Source of the DNA: Candidatus Argoarchaeum ethanivorans
GTDB taxonomy: Archaea; Halobacteriota; Methanosarcinia; Methanosarcinales; EX4572-44
Length of the DNA: 64,000 nt
Reading direction: 5' to 3'
Assembly (NCBI GenBank): GCA_004193545.1
Contig: RPGO01000024.1
Coordinates: 62,001-126,000, forward strand
This document shows, piece after piece, positions 43,070 through 52,779 of the stretch (positions within the stretch are counted from its first letter, which is position 1; every line of letters begins with the position of its first letter). The position numbers and the translations under genes are program-made. The notes beneath the pieces are model-generated. The model was not told where the DNA came from. It saw only the letters and a program-made list of their open reading frames with translations, and did not search any database.

Positions 43070-43594
43070 ATGGAAATACCATTTGATATCGGAAATATTT
43101 CAGGCCCTGAGAATGCAAGAGTAGCACAACCAGAAGCTCTTGGAAGAGCGATTAAGAATGCAAAGAGACCGCTTCTCGTTGTTGGCTCCGAGATTCTTGA
43201 TGATAGCTTGATAGAAAAAGCAATTGCCATCGGGAAAAAAGGAATTCCCATAGCAGCAACAGCACACAGCATGAAAGGCTTCGTGGATGCAGGGTACACA
43301 GAGAATGTCCACCTGACAGGTCTTCATGAACTTGCAAATAACATTGAAAGCAGGGATTGGATGGGTTTTGATAAAACGGGTGGGTACGATCTTGTAGCAG
43401 TGCTTGGTGGTATTTACTATTCAACCTCACAATTCCTGATTGCTCTAAAAAACTTTGCAACAGATCCGATCGTTCGATGCATCTCGATTGATCGATATTA
43501 TCACCCGGCTGCACGAATGAGTTCTGGCAACATAAGCCGGAAGCACACAGACGAGTTTAAGAAAATGCTTGACAGTGTTATTGAGAATATTTAG
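43070..43594 (+). CDS. cdhB: CO dehydrogenase/acetyl-CoA synthase, epsilon subunit
   Basis: Companion subunit of CdhA in the alpha-epsilon component of ACDS; a Rossmann-like fold proposed to take part in electron transfer. The 174-aa product has the family stretches RPLLVVGSEILDD, PIAATAHSMKGF and YDLVAVLGGIYYSTSQF. GAGG precedes the ATG, 10 bp after cdhA. In related archaea cdhC usually follows; here a group II intron and insertion sequences begin 200 bp downstream instead. Confidence 0.94.
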   Translation: MEIPFDIGNISGPENARVAQPEALGRAIKNAKRPLLVVGSEILDDSLIEKAIAIGKKGIPIAATAHSMKGFVDAGYTENVHLTGLHELANNIESRDWMGFDKTGGYDLVAVLGGIYYSTSQFLIALKNFATDPIVRCISIDRYYHPAARMSSGNISRKHTDEFKKMLDSVIENI

Positions 43595-44327
43595 ATTTGT
43601 ATAAAATGAGCTCGAAACACACATATTATCGTAGACACTGATTTATTTCTTATTAATTATACGGTGTTTTATATTTACAGACCTGTCAAACCTACTGTCA
43701 TACCAATTTAATTTTTAGACGTAATGTAGGATCGTGCGAGTGTTAAGCTTCTTCTTGTTGAACAAACCATAAGAAATAAAACCACAGAGAACACAGGTGT
43801 GCCGAGATAAATTCATACTCGCCAGCTGGTGAAAATCCAAGCCTCTATGAAAGGCCAGCCACCACCTCAGAACTGAACCCCACAACCAGCCTTGTAACCG
43901 GCTGTGTGAAGCTGGGAGGATGAGATACCAGGCCACAACGGAGGGTGTTTGTTATAAGCCCCGAAATTCTGATGATTCTGGAAGCCGACGTTGTCTGTGT
44001 GACGGAGGGCAGCATTCACACCACCGTTAGTCCAATCTTTAGGACAGTGCGGGGTAGTGTGAGTCCGGCGGGGTCTCAGACAGTAGCATGGTATCAAATT
44101 GAGACTATGGGAACTCGGGAGACTCAATATGCTCTCCCTTTTCCCATAAAGGAAAAGGAATATGCGCTATCAAGCCTATAAACGGCAAGATACCACAAAA
44201 AGGCATATTGGGAGTGGGATCAGTTCATAGTACCGTTGAAGCAGGGTAATGCCTGTGGAGGGAAGGGGCTGACAGGAGTGCACTGGACAGCAAGGACACA
44301 TCTACCACACCCAGAGGTGGGTTGTAG

Positions 44328-45578
44328 ATGATAATGAAACTGGTGTCCAAAACTCTAAAAGCTATATTAATTATAGCTCTAAAATCTAAGGAAGATCCGA
44401 AATGCAAGTTTACGTCATTAGCACACTTGCTTAATGAGGAATTCCTGAAAGAATGTTTTAGGGAACTAAAGAAAGGTAAATCTCCAGGAATTGACGGAGT
44501 AACAATAGGAAAATATGCGAAGAAACTGGACAAAAATATTGCAGACCTGGTAGCAAGGCTCAAAGCAAAGCGCTATAAGCCTCAACCGGTCTTGCGTGTC
44601 TACATTCCGAAGCCAAGCGGTGATAAAAGACCTCTCGGAATCCCCGCCGTCGAGGACAAGATTGTTCAGATGGCACTAAAGAAGATTCTCGAATCTATCT
44701 TTGAGCAGGACTTTATAGACACATCGTACGGTTTTCGCCCGAATCGCAGCTGCCACGATGCTCTGAAAAAGTTGGACAAAATCCTCATGAACGGTCTGGT
44801 CAACTTCGTAGTAGACATGGACATCTCGAAGTTCTTTGACACAGTGGACCACAAGAAATTGATGGAATGCTTGAAGCAGAGGATCGTAGACCCCTCTTTG
44901 CTGCAACTAATCGGTCGTTTCCTTAAATCTGGCATAATGGAGGAAGGAAAATACTCCGAGACGGAAATGGGTACTCCACAAGGTGGCATACTGAGCCCCG
45001 TACTCGCCAATGTATACCTCCACTATGCACTAGACAGATGGTTTGAAGATGTGGTTAAGCCACAGCTTACTGGCTATGCTCAACTAATTCGATACGCAGA
45101 CGATTTTATTGTCTGCTTTGAGAATGGAGTTGAAGCCAGAGTATTCGGTGACGATCTAAGAAGGCGTTTGAACGAATTCGGACTTACAATCTCTGAAGAG
45201 AAGAGTGAGATTATCGAGTTCGGACGGCGCGCATGCAATAAGGCGAAGTGGGAGGGTAAAAAATGTGAAACCTTTGATTTTATCGGGTTCACGCATTTCT
45301 GCGATATATCCCAAAGAGGCAAATTCAAGCTTGGGCGGAAGACATCATGCAAGAAGTTCAGACAGAAGATGGCGGAAATGAATATATGGCTGAAGCGTAT
45401 CCGAGATCTTGTTGAACTGAAGATATGGTGGAAGGTGCTGGGGCTAAAGTTGCTTGGGCATTACCGTTACTACGGAATGAGCGGCAACTTCCGTATGCTA
45501 CAGAACTTTTACCACCAGGTTGTGAGATTCATCTTTAAATGGGTTAACCGTCGCAGCCAGCGGAAAAACTACAACTAG
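44328..45578 (+). CDS. Group II intron reverse transcriptase/maturase
   Basis: Intron-encoded reverse transcriptase of 416 aa. Motifs are PGIDGVTIGKY, IPAVEDKIVQMALKKILE, DMDISKFFDTVDH, GTPQGGILSP and the catalytic RYADDFIV box near residue 245, followed by a maturase-like C-terminus (KIWWKVLGLKLLGHYRYYG). No HNH endonuclease is present. It ends in a TAG after KNYN, but the same frame continues as VQFTRFILFNPLPKPKIYHS for 25 more codons, so the stop probably replaces a tryptophan codon and slightly shortens the maturase domain. Confidence 0.9.
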   Translation: MIMKLVSKTLKAILIIALKSKEDPKCKFTSLAHLLNEEFLKECFRELKKGKSPGIDGVTIGKYAKKLDKNIADLVARLKAKRYKPQPVLRVYIPKPSGDKRPLGIPAVEDKIVQMALKKILESIFEQDFIDTSYGFRPNRSCHDALKKLDKILMNGLVNFVVDMDISKFFDTVDHKKLMECLKQRIVDPSLLQLIGRFLKSGIMEEGKYSETEMGTPQGGILSPVLANVYLHYALDRWFEDVVKPQLTGYAQLIRYADDFIVCFENGVEARVFGDDLRRRLNEFGLTISEEKSEIIEFGRRACNKAKWEGKKCETFDFIGFTHFCDISQRGKFKLGRKTSCKKFRQKMAEMNIWLKRIRDLVELKIWWKVLGLKLLGHYRYYGMSGNFRMLQNFYHQVVRFIFKWVNRRSQRKNYN

Positions 45579-45675
45579 GTTCAGTTTACTCGTTTCATCC
45601 TATTTAATCCACTCCCGAAGCCAAAGATATATCACTCGCTATACAACCTAAATCTATAGAGGATGTGCTTCTGAA

Positions 45676-45708
45676 GGGCCGGATGAGGGAAATCTTCACG
45701 TCTGGTTC
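45676..45708 (+). ncRNA. Group II intron domain V
   Basis: A hairpin with stem GGGCCGGATGAGG, GAAA tetraloop and TCTTCACGTCTGGTTC return strand, including the two-nucleotide bulge. It aligns with the domain V of two truncated relatives at 28289-28320 and 30507-30539. The catalytic triad is GGC here. Confidence 0.75.
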
Positions 45709-45816
45709 TGTGAAGGGGCTCATAGCAACCCTGGGGGCTATTACCTCAAAAAAAAAGGGTGTGTTATGGGCTCTACTCGACAAAATGATGCTGGATTGTA
45801 TGTACATGGTAACTAC

Positions 45817-46991
45817 TGTATCAGCAACTTAATTTTTAGACAAAGTTTATAAACCTGTGAGTCCAACCATATTCTATGGAAAAAATAAAACTTACAGAGA
45901 AAGAGGTGGAGTATCTCAACGATTTCGTGAAAATGGGGCGTAAAAAGCGCGAGAGAATTGACCCGGGCACATATTTTGCTTCTGGTCAATGATGGAAAAA
46001 AGGAAATAGAGATAAAAGATACGCTGCGGATCAGCAGGGCAACCGTTTCCAACACCAAGAAGAAATACCGCGAAGAAAGTCTCCAAAACGCCCTCGCGGA
46101 GAAACCAAGATCCGGTCAGCCTAAAAAGTATACAGAGAAACATGCGGCGGAAGTTATAGCGCAGGCATGCACCGAATCACCTGATGGGCGCAAGAGATGG
46201 ACACTTACACTACTAACAGAAGAAATGCGAAAGAAGGATGGGTTTGAAACGATAAACAAAGAGAGTATCAGGCTTATTTTAAAAAAAGCAAAACTAAACC
46301 TTGGTTAAGGCGGATGTGGTGCATACAGACGATCGACACCGAATACAGAGAACGGATGTACGATGTTCTCGATCTGTACGAAGAACCGTACGACCCGGGA
46401 AGTCCCATTGTCTGTTTTGACGAGAAACCAAAGCAACTTCTTGGAGATAAAAGGATTTCCATTCCTATGGAGCCCGGAATCCCTGAGAAATATGATTATG
46501 AATACGTCAGGAACGGCACAGCAAACATATTCATGGCGGTCGAATTCAAAGCAGGGAAACGTGTGACCCAGATCACCAAAAGAAGAACCATGGTGGATTT
46601 TGCACAATTTGTGAGGATGCTTGTCGATGAAGAATACCCAGACGTTGAAAACATCCAACTGGTCATGGATAACCTCAATACTCACAAGGAAAAGTCATTT
46701 TACGAGGCATTCAGTGAGGAGGAGGCGGAAAGGATTTTGAGCAAGATCGAGTTTCATTACACGCCAAAACATGCAAGCTGGCTTAATGCCGCTGAAATCG
46801 AGATCAATGTGATGGATATCGAATGCACTGACAGACGGATTGGAGATATGGAGATACTGACTCATGAGGTGACAGCGTGGACCAGGAGACGGAATGACGA
46901 TGAAAAGAAAATCAACTGGGGGTTTACGAGTGAGAATGCTAACGAGAAATTGTCCAAGCATTATGTATAAGAACTAAATTGTTGAGACACT
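45817..46991 (+). mobile_element. IS630-family insertion sequence with broken transposase
   Basis: An element of about 1.17 kb. The left end carries TCAGCAACTTAATTTTTAGA and the right end, inverted, GTGTCTCAACAATTTAGTTC. The left and right ends recur around the chimeric element at 27709-28886. It is inserted in a transposase gene of another type, whose 3' part starts at 46991. Confidence 0.8.
45876..46970 (+). pseudogene. IS630-family transposase, two frameshifts
   Basis: The reading frame is split into three parts. It begins MEKIKLTEKEVEYLNDFVKM (from 45876), shifts to the HTH segment LTRAHILLLVNDGKKEIEIK (45958-46308), then shifts again to the DDE segment WCIQTIDTEY... (46314-46970). The DDE part holds VCFDEKPKQLL, LVMDNLNTHK and HASWLNAAEIEI, the IS630 catalytic triad. 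Each break needs a single-base indel; neither looks like a typical slippery site, so the gene is probably inactive. Confidence 0.75.
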
Positions 46992-47548
46992 ACATTAAAG
47001 GGATTGGTTTTTTAGCATTCAAATTGACGGATCTCGAATTTTGTCTTCCTATGCTGGTTCAATGCTATAAAGGCAGTGCAAATGAAAATCCGTTATTGAG
47101 AGAACTCCTTACCCGGTTTTACCAAACCTATGGATTTTATCCCTCGATGTTATCTACAGATAAGGGTATGGATAGTGCAGCAAATAACGATTTTTGCAGT
47201 GAATTTGGAATAAGTGCATATATCCAAACTCGTGATTTCGGAAACAAGAACCTTATTAAAACTGGGAAAGGAAAAACATTTCATCCGGATTACGTGGAAA
47301 TTACTGATCCGCGTGTGATAGAGAGAATCGCTAATCGAAGAACAGAATCCGAGAGGCAGTTTAGTAACGATAAGTGGGGATACAGACGTGAGAGAATGTC
47401 AAACAGGGGCGGAAGTGAGGCAGAATTGTATATGTTGATTACAATGATCACTACTTTGCTGACTGCAATAACTGCTTTTTGTGTGGGAAGACCTGATCTG
47501 ATAAGAAGTTCAAGTGCTTTCAGATGGTTGACCAAAGAAGGGCAATAA
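46991..47548 (+). pseudogene. Transposase, C-terminal part cut by an IS630 insertion
   Basis: DDE-type transposase fragment of about 185 residues. It contains MLSTDKGMDSAANNDFCSEF (second acidic residue) and RRTESERQFSNDKWGYRRER (the E region), ending with a hydrophobic helix. Its N-terminal part appears just before the IS630 element (frame DKMMLDCMYMVTT near 45777-45815), so the insertion sequence split this gene. The family is uncertain but IS1182/IS5-like in layout. Confidence 0.65.
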
Positions 47549-47695
47549 CAAATTTTCGTGGGAATTGGGCAACCATGATAGCTTATAATCAAAATGGGGA
47601 TTCATACGTGCCTATTCGCAATCCACTATCGTATTTTATAAACACAATGGCTCGCATGTTTCAACTCGACCATTAATGTTCTTATATATCCACGC

Positions 47696-48850
47696 TTAAA
47701 AAAAGATTGCTTTGTGGCTTATCTCAACCGCAGCAGAGCTGCAGGGTATAATAATTAAATCAACCAGTCTGGCTTCCACAAGCTCATTTCTGATTTCACC
47801 CTCCCCGGATGATTTGGAAGTGAGCGACCCTTTTGCCAGAACAAAACCGGTCTGTCCGCTTGGGCTGAGGTAGTAGAGGAAATGCTGTATCCAGGCGTAG
47901 TTGGCATTTCCTGTTGGCGGTACGCCGTATTTCCATCTGCCGTCCTTGCGGAGCAAATCACCGCTCCAGTCGCTGTCGTTAAACGGCGGATTGGCGATGA
48001 CATAATCCGCTTTCAGGTCTTTGTGGGAATCGTTCAAGAAAGAGCCTTCATTGTTCCATTTAACCTGCGAACTGTCGATACTGCGAATGGCAAGGTTCAT
48101 CTTGCACAATCGCCAGGTAGTCTGGTTGCTCTCCTGCCCGTAAATGGAAATATCGTTTACTTTTCCCTGATGATCTTCTACAAACTTTTCCGACTGAACA
48201 AACATGCCGCCAGAGCCGCAACAAGGGTCAAAGACTCTGCCGTTGTAGGGTTCCAGCATCTCTACAAGCAATTGAACAACGCTTCGGGGTGTGTAGAACT
48301 GCCCTCCCTTTTTTCCTTCCGCAAGCGCGAACTCGCCAAGAAAATACTCGAAAACATGGCCCAGAATATCGGCGCTTCTAACTTTTGCATCGCCAAGAGC
48401 GATGTTGCCCACCAGATCGATCAAACCGCCGAGACTTGTTGGGTCAAGGTTGCCTCTTGCATATACTTTTGGCAAAACCCCTTTGAGCGAAGGATTCTCT
48501 TTTTCGATTGTGTCCATTGCGAAATCAACGTATTTACCGATCTCTGGCTGTCTGGCTCTCGCCTGAAGGTATGACCAGCGGGCAATTTCAGGAACGAAAA
48601 ATACATTCTCGGCTTTATATTCGTTCCTGTCTTCAGGGTCAGCATTGGCATATTCCCCCTCTCCTTTTTGCAGTCTTTGGTATAACCCCTCAAAGGCATC
48701 TGAGATATATTTCAGGAAAATCAGACCTAAGACTATGTGTTTGTACTCGGCAGCGTCAATATTCTTCCTGAGTTTATCCGCCGCTTTCCACAGTTGGTTC
48801 TCAAGAGGTTCTTCTCGAGTTTTATTGTCATTCTTTGCCATCGAGTCCAT
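47696..48850 (-). CDS. hsdM: Type I restriction-modification M subunit (HsdM), C-terminally truncated
   Basis: N6-adenine methyltransferase subunit. The N-terminal HsdM helical domain ([20 protein letters not shown]) is followed by the SAM-binding [13 protein letters not shown] near residue 210 and the catalytic NPPF motif near residue 287. The product is 384 aa where ~480-520 is usual. The frame goes off course after [10 protein letters not shown], while another frame continues family-like residues for a short distance, so the gene is frameshifted and cut. No hsdS or hsdR lies nearby. Probably an inactive relic. Confidence 0.85.
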   Translation of the reverse strand: MDSMAKNDNKTREEPLENQLWKAADKLRKNIDAAEYKHIVLGLIFLKYISDAFEGLYQRLQKGEGEYANADPEDRNEYKAENVFFVPEIARWSYLQARARQPEIGKYVDFAMDTIEKENPSLKGVLPKVYARGNLDPTSLGGLIDLVGNIALGDAKVRSADILGHVFEYFLGEFALAEGKKGGQFYTPRSVVQLLVEMLEPYNGRVFDPCCGSGGMFVQSEKFVEDHQGKVNDISIYGQESNQTTWRLCKMNLAIRSIDSSQVKWNNEGSFLNDSHKDLKADYVIANPPFNDSDWSGDLLRKDGRWKYGVPPTGNANYAWIQHFLYYLSPSGQTGFVLAKGSLTSKSSGEGEIRNELVEARLVDLIIIPCSSAAVEISHKAIFF

Positions 48851-48914
48851 TGGACTTTTTATTCTTCCAGCATCCTATTATTCTTATATACATATATATT
48901 TTTGTCGTCTTTGA

Positions 48915-49095
48915 GCCTTTGTACCAAAGCAATCGCAATGTCTTAATCCAAGATAGTTAATTGGAAATAGAAACATTCGTGCTATATCCAACAGGTGTTC
49001 CAGCAACCCCCCCAACATTGCAGGGGAATTCTTCTTTTGAACCCGTTTATGAAATTACAATAGACCTGAAACACTTGGAACGAACATTCCAGCTC
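48915..49095. other. Intergenic between hsdM and a transposase relic
   Basis: AT-rich sequence without an open frame, repeat or RNA signature that I can support. It should contain the former hsdM promoter. Confidence 0.4.
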
Positions 49096-49347
49096 TCACA
49101 CCAGTTTTGAGAAACCTACTAAATGCTTGTAAATGTTGATTATTTCATTTTCAGGCAGCTGTTTCCAGTATAACGGTGTGCCCTTTGCCTCCATGAGATA
49201 GGTTCTACAGTGTTTGCAGTAATATCTCTGGTGACCGGTACTCTTGTACTTACCGTCTTTGATAACGTCTTTCCCAGCTTCTTTTCAGTGATACGGGCAC
49301 CCGGGGTTCTGACAAACAACATCGATTTTTCCTTCTGGTTGCGCCAT
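49096..49347 (-). pseudogene. Zinc-ribbon transposase N-terminus (IS1/InsA-like) relic
   Basis: The minus-strand frame reads MAQPEGKIDVVCQNPGCPYH, a stop, then KEAGKDVIKDGKYKSTGHQR followed by YYCKHCRTYLMEAKGTPLYW. It ends at a TGA at 49098-49096. The two cysteine pairs (CQNPGC and CKHC) and the intervening GKY...QRYYC are the signature of the zinc-finger part of IS1-like transposases. It is interrupted by one in-frame stop and has no catalytic partner. Confidence 0.65.
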
Positions 49348-49497
49348 AGTATTTCAGCAGAAGGATATTTGCACTGATTGCCACAATAAACTATCATATA
49401 TCAGGACATTACCAAAACTTTGTTAACGTTGGGATGTACTGATAACAAAGTGAGATCGCTCAATATTGCAAAATGTTTACGAGGTATAAAAAGCGAA

Positions 49498-51471
49498 ATG
49501 AAAAGCAGAAGAAAAATTGGAATAGTACTGGCTTTTGTTGTTCTACTTGCAACCGCGATAACTGCTACTGTTGATGCGGTGAGCCCCCCAAATCCAATCA
49601 TTACTGAGGTATATTATGATACATATCTTAAAGGGGATACCAGTGGCGAATTCATACGAATACACAATCCCGCCAAAAGTTCAATCAACATCAGTGGATG
49701 GCAGATAACAGATCTCGAAGGTGTTATCACGTTTCCGACATGGACGGATATAGGTGCTGGTTGTAGTCTGTACATCGCTTACAACGCAACTGCATTTTAT
49801 GAAGAAATGCTGCAGAAAGCAGATTTTGAGTATGGTGAAGATTCTAACGAGACTCCTGACATGGCAAAATCAGGCAGTCTAAAATTAGCTAATGCTGGAG
49901 ACGAAGTAATCCTGAAAGATGATGAAGACAAGATAATCGATGTCGTGGTTTATGGTAACTCTGTGTATGCAGGAGATGGATGGATCGGCGTTCCTGTAAA
50001 AGATGTAGCTGAAGGCGTAATCTTAGAATGGGACAGAAACGAGACTACCGGGCAATATGAAGACACGAACACCTCTGCGGATTGGGATGATTATCGGGTA
50101 TATGTCGTTGGTCAATCGCACTTTTCTTACGAGACATTCAGTTTTAACGGAAATGTGACGGTGTTCACTTCCCCTGACAGCAGCTTTATAGAAATCGCAA
50201 ATGCAATAGACAATGCACAAGAGTCAATTTACCTGAATGTTTACGAGTTCCATAATTTCTATCTAATGGACCACATAATAAATGCAATAGACAGAGGTGT
50301 TGACGTTAAAATAATGCTCGAAGGATGTCCGGTAGGTGGGCTTAGCGATGAAGAGAGATATATTGCAAACGAGACCGTTGCCGCTGGAGGGGCGGTAAGG
50401 TTTATGATAAATAACAAAAGTGAAGGCATTTATGACCGTTATGCGTTCAATCATGCGAAATACGCACTTATAGACAACGAATCAACGATAATAATGTCTG
50501 AAAACTGGAAAAATACAGGCGTCCCCACCAATAATACTTTTGGAAATAGAGGTTGGGGAATGATTATAAACAATCCGGATGTAACAAATTATTTCAGCCT
50601 GGTATTCGTTGAGGATTGGAAGCCTGCAAGCAGGGACAGCTTTTCATTCACTGCAAACGACCCGGTCTTTGTAAATAAATATGGTACTCCTCCCCCGGAT
50701 TTTGTGCCAGATCGCACAATTTCGACTGGCAATTACTCGCATCCGTTTGACAGTGAAATTATTTCCGGTACGTTTCATGTTTCTCCTGTTTTAGCCCCTG
50801 ACACCTCGCTAATGCAGACGAAATCTATTATTGGCATGATAAAAGGGGCAGAGAGTTCTGTTTATGTCGAGCAGCTTTATATTGAAGAATGGGGTTCACC
50901 TGCTGATTCAAAACCCAATCCATTCTTAGAGGCTGTGATTAACGCATCAAGAAGAGGCTGCGAGGTAAAGATACTGCTAAATCCAACATATAGTTTTGAA
51001 TCCAACCAGGCTACAATTGATTATGTCGGGAGTATTGCAACAAACGAAGGGCTCGATCTGGATGCGAAATTCATTGACATTGAAAATACAGGGCTTGACA
51101 AAATACACAACAAAGGCGCGATTGTTGACAGCAGCAAAGTTTTGATTTCAAGTATCAATTGGAATGAGCACAGCCCAGCAAACAACAGGGAAGCAGGCGT
51201 GATTGTCGAAAATGAAGACGCGGCAGGATTTTATACTGATGTGTTTTTATATGATTGGTATGCCGTGGCGAGTCCCCGCGGAGACGTGAATCATGACGGT
51301 GCGGTTACATCGACAGATGCTGCAATCGTGCTTGGTGTGGTTGTTCGCGGCAAATATGACGCTGACGCAGATGTCAGCGGCGACGGTAGGGTCACATCAC
51401 TTGATGCACTGATGATTCTGCAGGCAGCGGCTGGGGCGATGGATTTATCACAACTTCCGCCCATAGAGTGA
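49498..51471 (+). CDS. Secreted LTD / phospholipase D-like / dockerin protein
   Basis: Exported protein of 657 aa. A signal peptide (basic start MKSRRKIG and a hydrophobic helix to about residue 27) is followed by a lamin-tail-type domain (residues ~35-190). Two phospholipase-D/nuclease HKD motifs come next, HAKYALIDNESTIIMSENW and HNKGAIVDSSKVLISSINWN. The C-terminus is a type I dockerin with duplicated calcium loops (GDVNHDGAVTSTDAAIVLG and ADVSGDGRVTSLDALMIL). It probably acts outside the cell on phosphodiester bonds and binds a cohesin. The ATG at 49498 is chosen because the signal peptide starts there. Confidence 0.87.
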   Translation: MKSRRKIGIVLAFVVLLATAITATVDAVSPPNPIITEVYYDTYLKGDTSGEFIRIHNPAKSSINISGWQITDLEGVITFPTWTDIGAGCSLYIAYNATAFYEEMLQKADFEYGEDSNETPDMAKSGSLKLANAGDEVILKDDEDKIIDVVVYGNSVYAGDGWIGVPVKDVAEGVILEWDRNETTGQYEDTNTSADWDDYRVYVVGQSHFSYETFSFNGNVTVFTSPDSSFIEIANAIDNAQESIYLNVYEFHNFYLMDHIINAIDRGVDVKIMLEGCPVGGLSDEERYIANETVAAGGAVRFMINNKSEGIYDRYAFNHAKYALIDNESTIIMSENWKNTGVPTNNTFGNRGWGMIINNPDVTNYFSLVFVEDWKPASRDSFSFTANDPVFVNKYGTPPPDFVPDRTISTGNYSHPFDSEIISGTFHVSPVLAPDTSLMQTKSIIGMIKGAESSVYVEQLYIEEWGSPADSKPNPFLEAVINASRRGCEVKILLNPTYSFESNQATIDYVGSIATNEGLDLDAKFIDIENTGLDKIHNKGAIVDSSKVLISSINWNEHSPANNREAGVIVENEDAAGFYTDVFLYDWYAVASPRGDVNHDGAVTSTDAAIVLGVVVRGKYDADADVSGDGRVTSLDALMILQAAAGAMDLSQLPPIE

Positions 51472-51500
51472 AATATCAATCTGGTTATAGCAGATACAAG

Positions 51501-51713
51501 GTGAAAAATGTGCGAGTGCTTCAGGAACAGTATGTTGTAGATAGGGAGGGACAAAAAACAGCAGTGATCATCTCGATTGATGAGTATGAGGAACTGTTGG
51601 AAGACCTTCATGACCTATCGATCATCGCCGAACGCCGGGATGAGCCCACAATAACCTTTGAAGATATTAAGAAAGGGCTAAAGATTGAGATAGTTGAAAT
51701 GCTCGCTCTCTGA
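51501..51713 (+). CDS. Phd/YefM-like antitoxin
   Basis: Short protein (about 70 aa) with the pattern VVDREGQKTAVIISIDEYEE LLEDLHDL, characteristic of Phd/YefM-type antitoxins. The start at GTG 51501 gives a product of usual size; an upstream GTG at 51468 overlaps the previous gene's stop. No toxin of the Doc or YoeB/RelE type follows; the next genes are hicA and hicB, so this may be an orphan or an additional regulator. It is 29 bp after the dockerin gene. Confidence 0.6.
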   Translation: MKNVRVLQEQYVVDREGQKTAVIISIDEYEELLEDLHDLSIIAERRDEPTITFEDIKKGLKIEIVEMLAL

Positions 51714-51800
51714 ATGTGGCTGCGGCGATAGAATTATGACCACTGGAAGAGTTGATATATATCCTGCACGATAACATACAATACACGGTGGTCGAATGCC

Positions 51801-51995
51801 ATGAAAGTGCGTGATGTTATCAAGATGATCGAATCAGATGGCTGGTATCCGGTTACGATGAAAGGGAGTCATTGGCAGTACAAGCACTCGACCAAACCGG
51901 GAAGGGTGACCATCGCAGGTCATCCCAGCCACGATTTGGCTCCCGGAACATTGGGCAGCATATTAAAACAGGCGAAACTAACTGAAAGGAGATAA
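51801..51995 (+). CDS. hicA: HicA-family toxin
   Basis: A 64-aa mRNA-interferase-type toxin. The family signature GWYPVTMKGSHWQYKHSTKP contains the catalytic histidine in KGSH, and the end (GTLGSILKQAKL) is typical. hicB starts 2 bp after its stop, the usual toxin-first order, opposite to the hicB-hicA order at 24261-24799. The ATG is preceded by GGTGG. Confidence 0.88.
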   Translation: MKVRDVIKMIESDGWYPVTMKGSHWQYKHSTKPGRVTIAGHPSHDLAPGTLGSILKQAKLTERR

Positions 51996-51997
51996 TT

Positions 51998-52285
51998 ATG
52001 CACAGGTTTTTAGTTGTTATCGAAAAAGCAGACGGGAACTATTCATCATATTCGCCAGACCTGCCTGGCTGTGTGGCAACTGGCAGCACGCGCGAAGAAG
52101 TTGAGCAAAATATGTATGAAGCTATCGTACTGCATGTGAAAGGATTGATCGAAGACGATACACCAGTTCCGGCATCACAAGCTTTTTCAGAGTACCTCGT
52201 GATCGGGAGCATGTCACCGCCTGACTGGCATTCCAGACCGCGAGCTGCCAGCCCCCAAATACCGGAACGATCACGAAAGCTCTAA
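51998..52285 (+). CDS. hicB: HicB-family antitoxin
   Basis: A 95-residue antitoxin with the RNase-H-like HicB fold (NYSSYSPDLPGCVATGSTRE EVEQNMYEAIVLH). The C-terminus extends beyond the core with a proline/serine-rich tail that may be disordered. It is 2 bp after hicA and translated with it. Confidence 0.86.
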   Translation: MHRFLVVIEKADGNYSSYSPDLPGCVATGSTREEVEQNMYEAIVLHVKGLIEDDTPVPASQAFSEYLVIGSMSPPDWHSRPRAASPQIPERSRKL

Positions 52286-52482
52286 GCGACCTCAAGCCCC
52301 CCGATCATCTCAGCAAGCCGCTGCAAGACCTCTTTTCGCAGCACATACCAACTTGATGCTCCCGACAACGAGATGCTCGCCGCCACTCCCACTGCACTGC
52401 CAAAGATTTAAATATTAATGGATGGACTGATGATATACGATCATCGAACTCCAATGATTCAGCGAATAAAGGATGTGGGATC

Positions 52483-52650
52483 ATGACTGGGGATAACACA
52501 ACACAGAATCGAATGATTGCGAGCAGAGCGATTATTGGCATGCTTGCGATGTGGCTCGCGTTCTGCGGCATGGCGGCTGATGAGCAATTGTATGTCAATG
52601 AAAGCGGCTGGTGGCGGCTGGTGGTGCAGCAGTCGGTTAAATTTATGTAA
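52483..52650 (+). CDS. Truncated secreted-protein N-terminus
   Basis: The 55-codon frame starts at ATG 52483. It encodes a hydrophobic signal-peptide-like stretch (IIGMLAMWLAFCGMAA) and then DEQLYVNESGWWR, a sequence typical at the mature start of large archaeal surface proteins. The frame then changes register in a GGCTGGTGGCGGCTGGTGG repeat and stops. It is probably a remnant of a surface-protein gene, with nothing recognisable downstream. Confidence 0.5.
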   Translation: MTGDNTTQNRMIASRAIIGMLAMWLAFCGMAADEQLYVNESGWWRLVVQQSVKFM

Positions 52651-52779
52651 CGTGGCTGATATAGGCAACAACGTATGAAAAGAGGATGCGATCTGCAGGG
52701 TAGGCTTATGGTATCGCTGTTGGCTAAACACGGTGAACTTGCCAAAGTATAATACAGTACCAGCGAGGAAGGGATATAG

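Larger units (their letters stand above)
43797..45776 (+). mobile_element. Group II intron with reverse-transcriptase frame
   Basis: Begins GTGTGCCGAG at 43797, contains a structured 5' region of about 530 bases, a reverse-transcriptase frame, then domain V (45676-45708) and a domain VI that ends near CTCTAC at 45776. The total is close to 2.0 kb. The domain V triad position reads GGC, where the two truncated relatives have AGC. It is inserted after cdhB in DNA that includes an ACCACAGAGAACACAG motif. Confidence 0.82.

Noticed and set aside
44328-45578. Diversity-generating retroelement driving variation in the STAND repeats
   Set aside because: The reverse transcriptase is a group II intron type with maturase and domain V, lies 13 kb away, and no template/variable repeat pair with adenine-biased changes was seen. 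The repeat differences look like ordinary divergence after duplication.
52310-52400. Minus-strand frame resembling a C-terminal helical fragment (WYVLRKEVLQRLAEMIGG)
   Set aside because: It is too short and has no recognisable family; it could be a relic but cannot be supported.
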